A stretch of 59,353 nt of DNA from an uncultured Prevotellaceae bacterium (GTDB lineage Bacteria > Bacteroidota > Bacteroidia > Bacteroidales > Bacteroidaceae), in assembly GCA_947165505.1 (NCBI GenBank), contig CAMVAT010000019.1:1-59353 (forward strand), given 5' to 3'. Position numbers and translations under genes: made by a program. Below the pieces are notes generated by a model. It ran no database searches, was not told where the DNA came from, and saw only the letters and a program-made list of their open reading frames with translations. The stretch's first letter is position 1; each line of letters opens with the position of its first letter. Below, piece after piece: positions 43,911 to 51,635 of this stretch.

Positions 43911-43944
43911 AAAACGTTTCATCGTGCTTTGAAAACGTTTCATC
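43911..43944 (-). promoter_or_regulatory. Candidate HTCS operator: two direct repeats upstream of susC
   Basis: The 13-mer GATGAAACGTTTT (minus strand) occurs at 43911-43923 and again, identically, at 43932-43944. The 21-bp period is two helical turns, so a dimeric or tandem AraC-type DNA-binding domain could bind one face. The inner copy abuts the -33 region. The HTCS gene begins its stop region 18 bp away (43962), making it the obvious candidate regulator. Confidence 0.6.
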
Positions 43945-43961
43945 ATGGAATTATTTTAAAA

Positions 43962-46900
43962 TTATTCCGGATTCCCGTCATTCTTGGCTGCGTTTTCGGC
44001 ATATTCGGTGGGAGTCATGCCGTAATAGCGTTTGAAGACGGTAGAGAAATACGTCTGGTTGTTGAACCCTACGGAGTAGGCCACCTGAGCGATATTGATC
44101 TTTCCCTCGCGTATGAGGCGCTCGGCCTGCTGCAAGCGCAGGTTGCGGATAAACTCACCGGTAGAGATGCCGGTGATCTCCTTCATCTTGCGGTGCAGCT
44201 GCGTGCGGCTGAGCCCCACCTCCTCGGCCAGTTTATCGACATTGAAGTCGGGATCTTGCAGGTGCTGGTTGACGGTTTTCATGATACGTTCCATCAGGGA
44301 GTCGTTATTGCCCTTCACCTCCACGTTCTCCACCTTGTCTTCCTGCGTCTGCGCGCCTGTGAACTTGCCTCTGAGGCGTCGGACGTTGTCAACGAGGTTG
44401 TCGATGAGGATGTGCAGTTCCTCCATGTTGAAGGGTTTAGCCAAATAGGCGTCGGCCCCCTTCTTGAGTCCTTCGAGGCGGTCGCTCACCTCGGCTTTCG
44501 TGGTGAGCAGGATGACGGGGATATCACTGATGTGGGTATTCGACTTCAGTTGTTTGAGGAATGTGAGTCCGTCCATCTCGGGCATGATGACATCGCTGAC
44601 CACGAGGTCGTAGTCGTCGTTGGTGAGCAGCATCTTGAGCGCCTCTCGGCCATTGGTAGCCGTATCAATCTTATACCATTCGCTCAACTCGTTTTTGATA
44701 TACTGCGCCACCTCGATGTCATCATCCACCACGAGGAGCCTGAAGTTGCGCGACGCCTGGTGCTTGCCGCCGCTGCGTTTGTGCTCCAGGTCGGCAATCT
44801 CCTCCGGTTTGAGGTGATCGGCGCCGAGCGGTATATTGACCACCATGCACGCCCCCTTGACCCCGTCGGTGCGGTTGAGCGCCTTGATGGTGCCGCCATG
44901 CAGTTGCACGATGGCCCGGCACAGGTTCAGTCCGATGCCCGTGCCCTCGATGTGCAGGTCGCTATTGTTCTCGCCTTGGTAGAATCGCTCAAAGAGTTTG
45001 TCGGTCTTGTCGTCTTTGAACCCGATGCCGTTATCTACCACTTGTATTTGCACCTCTTTGTCGTCTTGACTGAGAATCACCCTCACCTCGCCCCCGTCGA
45101 ACGTATATTTAAATGCGTTGGAGAGGAGGTTGCTGATGACCTTGTCGAACTGTATGCGGTCGATGTAGGCCATGACCTTGGGCTGTAGCGGAGAGAAGGT
45201 GAAATTGATGCCCCTCTGCTTCGCATTGTAATGATAGAGCGAGCAGATGCCGGAGATGAACGGCACGAGGTCGGTCTCGGTGCAGTGCAGGTGCATCTGC
45301 TTCTTGTCAATCTTGCGTTCGTCGAGTATTTGGTTGACCAGGAGCAACAGCCGTTGCGCGTTTCGATCGATGATATTGACATCCTCTTTTGTCTCAGGGT
45401 CGAGCTGCCGTTGTTTGAGTTTGTTGAGCGGTCCCATGATCAGCGTCAGGGGCGAGCGTATGTCGTGCGTAGCATTGATGAGGAACCGCATTTTCTGCTC
45501 TTCGAGGTCGTTGCGCTGTTTCCTGTCGCGGAAGTAGAACACCAGTCCGATGACAGCGAGCGCTGCGAGTGCATAGATGATATACGCCCATGTGGAGGCG
45601 TACCAGGGAGCACGCACGGTGACGGTGAGCGTGCAGGTGGCGTCGGAATAGATGCCATTGCTGGTGGCGCGCACCTGAATGGTGTATTTGCCGGGTTTCA
45701 GCCGGTTGAACGCCACGGTGTTGCCTCCCTCGGGGAAGGGTGTCCACGCCCCCCCGTTGATGCGGTATTCGTATCTGATGTTATCGGCATTGCGGTAGTT
45801 GAGCATCGAGAACTCCATGGCGAAGGTATTCTGTCCGAAGGGAATGACGAAGTCTCTTGCCGCCGTGTTGACGGGTTCGCCTTCGATGGTGAAGCGAGTG
45901 AGATACACCTCGCCGTTGAGGTAATCGACGCGTCCGTTCACCTCGTCGGGATAGAACGAGATGACGCCCTCGTTGCTGCCGTAGCAGATGCGGTCGTCGG
46001 CTCCATGCACGACGGCACCGAGGATGAACTCGCGCGAGTCGAGTCCGTTGCCGCTGACGTGGCTGATGAACCGTTTATTCTGCTGGTCGTACTGCCAGAT
46101 GCCCGAGGCGGAGCTGATCCACAGGTCGCCCTTCATCGAACTGACGATGGAATAGACGGGTTTGTTCTCGATATCTTTCGAGTCAGGGAAGAGCGACAGT
46201 TTGTTTTTGTCACGTTCATAGATATAGAGACCGCTGTCGGTGCCCACGAGCACATTGCCCTGATGTTCGCAGAGCGAGAAGCACTGCACCCCCTTGAGTT
46301 GCACGTCCCATCCGAAGATGCGGAAGTTGTGGTCGGCCGGGTTCATCACGCACACGCCGTTGGAGGTGGCTATCCAGAGCAGTCCGCGGCTGTCGAGCAG
46401 GAACGCCTTGACCCAGTCGTTGCACAGTCCCCCCTTCTGTTCATCCACCTGATACATCGACAGTTGGCGTGTCTCGCCCGTCTGCGTGTCATAGATGCAG
46501 ATGCCCTTGCCGTAGTTGCACACATAGAGTGTGCCCTCGCCGTCGTCGGTCATGCAGTTGATGCCCCATCCGTCGAGTTTGAGTTTAGACTGGCTTGCGC
46601 CGGTCATCGGGTTATAGCTATAGAGCACATTCTCGCTGCCCACCCAATACTGTCCGCTCTTGTCGCGGTAGATGCAGTTGGCCCCTGCTGGCGACGCGGG
46701 CGCCGCCGAAATCTTCCCGTATTTGTCGAACTGATAGATGCCGCTTTTCTGGACGGTACACCAGATGCTGCCGTTGTCGCCCGCCGCCACACTCGACACA
46801 CTGCTGCCAAGGATGAAATTCTGGTCGGCGAACTTCCATGTGGCGAAGGCATCACGCCCCTTGCCCATCTCGTAGAGACCTTTTTTATAACAGCTGACCC

Positions 46901-47852
46901 ACAGGTTTTTGTCTTTGTCCTCAAAGAGGTGGTTGACATTGGCCGACGAGAGGTCGTACTTACCATTGGCGTTTTCCACCTTTTGCAGTTTGGTAGTGCC
47001 TACGGGGATGACGAACAGACCGCGCCCCGAGGTGCCGACATAGATGTTTCCGGTGTGGTCGATGAGCGCCGTCCGGATAGACACCTCGCCGCCGAGCGAC
47101 GACATATCGTAGCCCGCATCGACCAGCGTGCCGCTCTGCGCATCGAACCTGAGAATGCCGTACATGCACACGGCGATGAAGCCCGTACTTCCCGTTTTGA
47201 GGAACGTGACCACCGGTCCGTATGGCGACACATAATCCTTGGTGGCCGTAGGGTGCAGGGCGCTGACCTTCATCTTGGTGATGGTATCCGTCTGATAAGC
47301 CCTCCACAGGTTTTTCTGGTGGTCTTCGAAGAGGAGCGCCACGAAGTCATTGTCTTTTCTTCTGGAGAACTGCGTCTCTTGCGTGATGACATCCTTGTCT
47401 TTTCTGACGGCATAGACCCCATATCCCGCCGTGCCGATGAGGATATTGCCGTCGGCATCCTCGATGAGACAGCCCACACGCGGCGTGGTGCCATCAGGGA
47501 ATTTGTAGCGCACAAAGCGGTTGTTGTCATAGTCGAAGCGCGAGAGGCCACGCGAGGACCCCACCCACAGGCGGTGGCGGCTATCCACGAGCAGACGGGT
47601 GATGTCGTTGTCGGGGAGTGATGTAGAATCGTTCTTATCGGTGAAATAATGAATGAAGTGGTATCCGTCGAACCGGTTGAGACCGTAGAGGGTAGCCACC
47701 CAGATATATCCGTAACTATCCTGAGTGATATAGTCGATCATACTGCTCGAGAGTTTGTCGGCAGTATATAGCGTGCCGTTGCCTGCCTTGACCGTCGCGG
47801 CGGCTGAAAGGCAAAGCATGAGACAGACGTATCTCAATAATAATTTCCGCAT
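43962..47852 (-). CDS. Hybrid two-component system regulator (HTCS)
   Basis: A 1296-residue membrane protein joining sensor and response regulator. Signal peptide to about residue 23; periplasmic two-blade-set beta-propeller of Reg_prop repeats (about 30-650); Y_Y_Y domain (about 655-735); one membrane helix (about 742-765, WAYIIYALAALAVIGLVFYF); histidine kinase with H796 in INATHDIRSPLTL and ATPase box NLLSNAFKYTF; receiver domain with phospho-acceptor D1087 in SDVIMPEMDG; C-terminal AraC-type HTH (about 1190-1290, LAEEVGLSRTQLHRKMKEITG and VAYSVGFNNQTYFSTVFKRYYGMTP). The propeller should bind an oligosaccharide in the periplasm and the protein activates the nearby sus genes. Confidence 0.97.
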   Translation of the reverse strand: MRKLLLRYVCLMLCLSAAATVKAGNGTLYTADKLSSSMIDYITQDSYGYIWVATLYGLNRFDGYHFIHYFTDKNDSTSLPDNDITRLLVDSRHRLWVGSSRGLSRFDYDNNRFVRYKFPDGTTPRVGCLIEDADGNILIGTAGYGVYAVRKDKDVITQETQFSRRKDNDFVALLFEDHQKNLWRAYQTDTITKMKVSALHPTATKDYVSPYGPVVTFLKTGSTGFIAVCMYGILRFDAQSGTLVDAGYDMSSLGGEVSIRTALIDHTGNIYVGTSGRGLFVIPVGTTKLQKVENANGKYDLSSANVNHLFEDKDKNLWVSCYKKGLYEMGKGRDAFATWKFADQNFILGSSVSSVAAGDNGSIWCTVQKSGIYQFDKYGKISAAPASPAGANCIYRDKSGQYWVGSENVLYSYNPMTGASQSKLKLDGWGINCMTDDGEGTLYVCNYGKGICIYDTQTGETRQLSMYQVDEQKGGLCNDWVKAFLLDSRGLLWIATSNGVCVMNPADHNFRIFGWDVQLKGVQCFSLCEHQGNVLVGTDSGLYIYERDKNKLSLFPDSKDIENKPVYSIVSSMKGDLWISSASGIWQYDQQNKRFISHVSGNGLDSREFILGAVVHGADDRICYGSNEGVISFYPDEVNGRVDYLNGEVYLTRFTIEGEPVNTAARDFVIPFGQNTFAMEFSMLNYRNADNIRYEYRINGGAWTPFPEGGNTVAFNRLKPGKYTIQVRATSNGIYSDATCTLTVTVRAPWYASTWAYIIYALAALAVIGLVFYFRDRKQRNDLEEQKMRFLINATHDIRSPLTLIMGPLNKLKQRQLDPETKEDVNIIDRNAQRLLLLVNQILDERKIDKKQMHLHCTETDLVPFISGICSLYHYNAKQRGINFTFSPLQPKVMAYIDRIQFDKVISNLLSNAFKYTFDGGEVRVILSQDDKEVQIQVVDNGIGFKDDKTDKLFERFYQGENNSDLHIEGTGIGLNLCRAIVQLHGGTIKALNRTDGVKGACMVVNIPLGADHLKPEEIADLEHKRSGGKHQASRNFRLLVVDDDIEVAQYIKNELSEWYKIDTATNGREALKMLLTNDDYDLVVSDVIMPEMDGLTFLKQLKSNTHISDIPVILLTTKAEVSDRLEGLKKGADAYLAKPFNMEELHILIDNLVDNVRRLRGKFTGAQTQEDKVENVEVKGNNDSLMERIMKTVNQHLQDPDFNVDKLAEEVGLSRTQLHRKMKEITGISTGEFIRNLRLQQAERLIREGKINIAQVAYSVGFNNQTYFSTVFKRYYGMTPTEYAENAAKNDGNPE

Positions 47853-47931
47853 TGCTGATTAGGTTTTGAGATAAGACAATAGCTACATGAATGGAAATTT
47901 CACGATTCTTACAATTCTGTGTGCCAATGAC

Positions 47932-47954
47932 GGACAGGGCATGCCCTGTCCCTA
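47932..47954. repeat. GGACAGGGCatGCCCTGTCC box between HTCS and GH115 genes
   Basis: A copy of the palindromic box followed by CTACTTGCGTGGCGATT, as at 5814, 28579, 29173 and 38285. It lies directly after the GH115 stop codon (12 bp), in the 114-bp gap before the HTCS start, where it might act as an mRNA hairpin. Confidence 0.75.
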
Positions 47955-47966
47955 CTTGCGTGGCGA

Positions 47967-50381
47967 TTATTTTTTAGGTGATTCGTCGCCGAAGAGGTAT
48001 TGGGGCTGGTATCCACCGCAGTCGATGACGATTTTCTCGAAGACGATGGCCGGGTCGAGCGGTTCGATGCGCAAGGTGTGCTGTCCGGCAGCCGCCTGAA
48101 TGGCCACATCCTTCTCAATCACACGCCGTGCCACGGTGGGATAGTAAATGCTGTAAATATTTTCCGGCTTTTCATTCAAGTTTTCGTTGAAGTTGACCGT
48201 CACAGGCTGTTGGTCGTCGAGCGTGACGCGATAGCAGAGTCCGCCCTTGTTGAGGAAGTCGAGTGTGGACTTGACCACCACCTTCACCCCTTTGACGGGA
48301 GATGCCGTCTCGAAGCGGTAGGTCAGAGCCGCCCCATCTACGGGAGCGGTGTAGGGCATGAGCGTGACGCCGCTGAGCGTACGTCCCAACCCGGGTATGA
48401 CGGTCCACCGCGCCTGCGCGGCATCGGTCTTACCGTAGTAGTGCTCGGCCTCGATGGCCACCACCCCACCCTTTTCGCTGAAGGCGAAGCCGTCGGTCTT
48501 GACAGCGAGCCGTTTCACCTCGGGCATCATGTTGCCGGGCGCGAAGTCGTCGTTCCAGCTCTTGTAGCCGATATGCTTCTGTGTCATCATGCCGTTCCAC
48601 TTACCTCCGGCGAAGTCGTGGTTATAAGCCTCGCAGAGCACGGAGTCGCGCCGGAAGTACTCCTCCACCTTGTCGGCCCACCGGTTGGCGTCGGGGTTGC
48701 CCTGTTTGTAGAGCAAGTGGTTCATGGCCTGCGCCTGGTACATGCGATAGACATTGGCCATGGCCTGTATGGGGAAGAGGATGAGCTGCTGGTAGGCATC
48801 ATGGTATTGAGGCTGCAGGGTAGCGTACTGGCGCAGCGCCTCCATCTCGAGCCTGTCGTAGTCGGCCACCACTTGCGCCCATTCGCCCGTTTCGGCGTTG
48901 TAGGTATTACGGTCGAGCATCTCGGCCGTGACGCGTCCGTTGTAGCGGCAGCAGAGGTCGAGCAGCCGCGCCGCCTCGTCGGCCTGGTCGTCGCCGAACT
49001 GCGTGCGGCAGAAGTCACGAGTATGCTGGGGTATCGTCTCCTTGCCTTTCCATGCCATATCGAGGAAGAACTGTATGGGATATTCCATGGGTTTGAGGTC
49101 GCCCACGTTGAGCACCCACAGACGGTCGATGCCGTAGTCGAGCGCCAGAGTGAGCTGTTCCCACATATTAGGAATAGGAGTGACGTTGAGCCATTTCGTG
49201 TTGCGCGGCGCCCCCACGTAATCCACATGGTAGTAGAGGCCCCATCCCCCCTTGTGCTGCCGTTCGCGTGCCGTGGGCACCCGCCGCACGTTGCCCCAGT
49301 TGTCGTCGCAGAGCAGCATGATGACATCGTCGGGCACACGCATGCCTTTGTCATAGTAGTCGAGCACCTCCTTGTAGAGCGCCCACACCTGTGGCGTCTC
49401 CTTGGCGGGCTTTTTTGTCACCTGACTGATGATGCGCCGCTGGTTTTTCACGATGTCGAGCAACAACTTGGTGTCGGCGTCCTCGCTCATGGCCTCGTCG
49501 CCGTCGCCCCGCATGCCGATCGTGACGATATCCTCAGTGTTTTTGATGCGTTCGATGCCCTCGCGGAAGAAGCGGTCGAGCACCGCCTTGTTGGTTTTGT
49601 AGTTCCACGCCCCGTACTCTTTGCGGTGACGTGCCCACTCCTGATGGTTGCGCCCCATGGGTTCGTGGTGCGAGGTGCCGATGATGATGCCCATCTCGTC
49701 GGCCACCTTCGAGTTGAGGGGGTCGTCGGCATAGAAGGCCCACGACCACATGGCCGGCCAGAGGAAGTTGCCCTTGAGACGGAGCAGCAGTTCAAACACC
49801 TTCTCATAGAAATCGTGTCCGCCGTAATTGGTGCCGAAAGTGTTTTTTACCCACGACGTGAGGCACGGCGCCTCGTCGTTGAGGAAGATGCCTCGGTAGC
49901 GCACGTGCGGTTCGCCGTCGGTATAGCTGCCGTTGAGCAGATAGATGCGGTCGTGGTGAGCCACGGGCACGTCAGCCCAGTAGTACCATGGCGACACCCC
50001 CATCTGCCGCGACAGTTCGTAGATGCCGTAGATGGCCCCCCTCTTGTCGCTGCCGGTGATGCTGACCTTACCGTCGGTCACTTGAATGATGAATTTCTCG
50101 CGGGCATTCATCTTGCCGTCGAGGGCGATGGTGATATCGGCCCGGTCGGCGCGGTCGGTCAGTGTAGCCTCTGTGCCACACACCATGCCGAAGTCGGCGC
50201 ACAGGTCGTTGGCCGCCCTGACGATGCCCTTATCGGCACCGTCGTAGTAGATGCTGACAGGCTGGCTTTTGTTGAGGAGCCATCCGTTTCCCTCGAAGTT
50301 GACGAACTGTTCGGCGGCCGCAGCTTCGTTCAGCAACGGACCAGCCATGCAAATAGCCAGAATGATTGAGTAACGCTTCAT
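47967..50381 (-). CDS. Secreted glycoside hydrolase family 115 enzyme (alpha-glucuronidase)
   Basis: An 804-residue protein with signal peptide MKRYSIILAICMAGPLLNEAAAA. GH115 landmarks: GAIYGIYELSRQMGVSPWYYWADVPVAHHD, VRYRGIFLNDEAPCLTSWVKNTFG, LKGNFLWPAMWSWAFYADDP, GIIIGTSHHEPMGRNHQEW and DDVIMLLCDDNWGNVRRVP. The family removes (4-O-methyl-)glucuronic acid from xylan, including internal substitutions, or from arabinogalactan. C-terminal beta domain from about 640 (VAIEAEHYYGKTDAAQARWTVIPGLG). It is the first gene of the minus-strand polysaccharide locus with HTCS and SusCD, which points to glucuronoxylan or a related glucuronylated glycan. -7 element at 50407-50414. Confidence 0.95.
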   Translation of the reverse strand: MKRYSIILAICMAGPLLNEAAAAEQFVNFEGNGWLLNKSQPVSIYYDGADKGIVRAANDLCADFGMVCGTEATLTDRADRADITIALDGKMNAREKFIIQVTDGKVSITGSDKRGAIYGIYELSRQMGVSPWYYWADVPVAHHDRIYLLNGSYTDGEPHVRYRGIFLNDEAPCLTSWVKNTFGTNYGGHDFYEKVFELLLRLKGNFLWPAMWSWAFYADDPLNSKVADEMGIIIGTSHHEPMGRNHQEWARHRKEYGAWNYKTNKAVLDRFFREGIERIKNTEDIVTIGMRGDGDEAMSEDADTKLLLDIVKNQRRIISQVTKKPAKETPQVWALYKEVLDYYDKGMRVPDDVIMLLCDDNWGNVRRVPTARERQHKGGWGLYYHVDYVGAPRNTKWLNVTPIPNMWEQLTLALDYGIDRLWVLNVGDLKPMEYPIQFFLDMAWKGKETIPQHTRDFCRTQFGDDQADEAARLLDLCCRYNGRVTAEMLDRNTYNAETGEWAQVVADYDRLEMEALRQYATLQPQYHDAYQQLILFPIQAMANVYRMYQAQAMNHLLYKQGNPDANRWADKVEEYFRRDSVLCEAYNHDFAGGKWNGMMTQKHIGYKSWNDDFAPGNMMPEVKRLAVKTDGFAFSEKGGVVAIEAEHYYGKTDAAQARWTVIPGLGRTLSGVTLMPYTAPVDGAALTYRFETASPVKGVKVVVKSTLDFLNKGGLCYRVTLDDQQPVTVNFNENLNEKPENIYSIYYPTVARRVIEKDVAIQAAAGQHTLRIEPLDPAIVFEKIVIDCGGYQPQYLFGDESPKK

Positions 50382-50406
50382 GAGTGATAATTGGGTTAGT
50401 TTTCTG

Positions 50407-50414
50407 CAAAGTTA
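50407..50414 (-). promoter_or_regulatory. -7 element TAACTTTG of the GH115 gene
   Basis: TAACTTTG (minus strand) lies 25 bp upstream of the GH115 ATG. No consensus -33 is seen, as for susC. Confidence 0.55.
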
Positions 50415-50458
50415 GTGTTTTTCGAGGTATGTTGTACACATTTTTTATAAAAAATGTT

Positions 50459-50507
50459 CCCGATGAAACAAAATCAAATGCAATGGCAATGATTTTGTTT
50501 CATCGGG
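50459..50507 (-). terminator. Perfect 18-bp inverted repeat; terminator and possible operator
   Basis: Arms CCCGATGAAACAAAATCA and its exact complement enclose a 13-nt loop. On the minus strand it is followed by AACATTTTTTAT, which fits an intrinsic terminator for the upstream beta-barrel gene, whose stop is 44 bp away. Each arm also contains GATGAAAC, the same octamer that begins the susC direct repeats, so it may serve as regulatory site for GH115. Confidence 0.7.
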
Positions 50508-50550
50508 AAGATACTATCGGCAGGATAGATACTATTGACAGGAAGCCTCC

Positions 50551-51243
50551 TTAGAAGTTGACGCCGAGTGTGAGGTTGAAGGCTCCGGTGTGTGTGTCGT
50601 CGAAATTGTCTTTCCCCACATTGGCGAGTCCGAAGTCGTAGGCCGCCTCCAGGTACATCTGGTCGATAGACAGTCCGCAGCCCACGCGGATGCCCCCGTC
50701 GAGACGGTTGAAGTTGTCGCGGTATTCATCGCTGAAACTGCTGTATGCCGCCCTATTCTGATAGTCTTTGATCTTGCCATTGACCCCGCAGGCGAAGAAG
50801 CCGCCGGCAAAGGGTTCCAGCGCCACATCGTAGCCGAGGTCCACCTTATATTTAAAGGTGAGCGGCATTTCCACATAGTCGAGCTGATAAGTGAACTTCT
50901 CTCCTTTGTTTTCGCTCTTCCCTCCCTTCTGCGTGAAATAGATGCCCCCTTCGAGGTAGAGTGGAGTGACGTCGGACAGTCGCGTGCCCACGACGACGCC
51001 ACCGACGAATCCCGTCCGCGTCTTATTGCCATCGAGATAGGGAGAGTCGGAATTGACCGTAGAGAGTCCTAATCCGAAGCGCACGCCGCCATAGGTGTCG
51101 CCTGCCCTATCGTGCTGATGCCTGTAAGCATAAGAAGTACGGCTTTTACGTGCGTGGTGTGTTCTGCCGTAAGGATAGCGTTGCGCTTCGGCCGATAATG
51201 AAACCAGCCATGCTGTTATCACCAAAAACAATAACTTTTTCAT
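50551..51243 (-). CDS. Outer-membrane beta-barrel protein (porin family)
   Basis: About 230 residues from the chosen start MKKLLFLVITAWLVSLSAEAQ, which is a clean signal peptide (a longer frame begins at 51270). The mature N-terminus is basic and Tyr/His-rich (RYPYGRTHHARKSRTSYAYRHQHD), then eight or so amphipathic strands with GGVRFGLGLSTV, PLYLEGGIYF, YVEMPLTFKYK, EPFAGGFFACG and a terminal FNLTLGVNF aromatic end, as in Bacteroidota OmpW/PorT-like barrels. Function unknown. Both neighbouring gaps contain regulatory sites of other genes, so it is probably a single-gene unit. Confidence 0.82.
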   Translation of the reverse strand: MKKLLFLVITAWLVSLSAEAQRYPYGRTHHARKSRTSYAYRHQHDRAGDTYGGVRFGLGLSTVNSDSPYLDGNKTRTGFVGGVVVGTRLSDVTPLYLEGGIYFTQKGGKSENKGEKFTYQLDYVEMPLTFKYKVDLGYDVALEPFAGGFFACGVNGKIKDYQNRAAYSSFSDEYRDNFNRLDGGIRVGCGLSIDQMYLEAAYDFGLANVGKDNFDDTHTGAFNLTLGVNF

Positions 51244-51344
51244 CTTTCTTTGAATTAAACGGTTAGACATGGTGCAAAAATAAAGTAAAAGACGCAGTCT
51301 GCCACAGGGGGTTATCCTAATTATTGATAGGGAAATTCCTAAAG

Positions 51345-51420
51345 TTTAGAGGTGAGAGGTAAGAGGTGAGAGGTGAGAGAATAGTTTGGGGGCAGGGGGC
51401 TGCAAATGTTAAAAAAGGAG
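51345..51420. repeat. GAGGTAAGAGGTGAGAGG tract upstream of the TPP riboswitch
   Basis: Short words GAGGTGAGAGG (51350-51378) followed by GGGGGCAGGGGGC. Same class as 32153-32220 and 43745-43820. Confidence 0.65.
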
Positions 51421-51447
51421 GGGGGAAGACTGATTTCGGGCAGCATA

Positions 51448-51479
51448 TTTGTGTGTTATTTATTTTTGACGTAATTTTG
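51448..51479 (+). promoter_or_regulatory. Promoter of the thiamine transport operon (TTTG-N20-TAATTTTG)
   Basis: TTTG at 51448-51451 and TAATTTTG at 51472-51479 with a 20-bp spacer. Transcription should start near 51486, just before the riboswitch. Confidence 0.85.
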
Positions 51480-51494
51480 CAGCCGACTTACAGA

Positions 51495-51578
51495 GCGTAA
51501 GTTAAGGGGTGCCCTACCATTTGGGCTGAGATCATACCCTCAAGACCTGATCCGGGTAATGCCGGCGAAGGGATAGCG
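51495..51578 (+). ncRNA. TPP (thiamine pyrophosphate) riboswitch
   Basis: The conserved aptamer blocks are present in order: AAGGGGTGCCC, GGGCTGAGATCATACCC, ACCTGATCCGGGTAATGCCGG and GAAGGGA. It lies between the promoter and the start of the thiamine receptor gene at 51636. The following GCGCCATCCAGGCGC hairpin (51577-51591) and nearby ATG may be the expression platform. Thiamine pyrophosphate binding would be expected to lower expression of the transport genes. Confidence 0.96.
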
Positions 51579-51635
51579 CCATCCAGGCGCGCCATGACTT
51601 TCCCCCTTAATTGTTTTTTATTTTATATTCATGAG

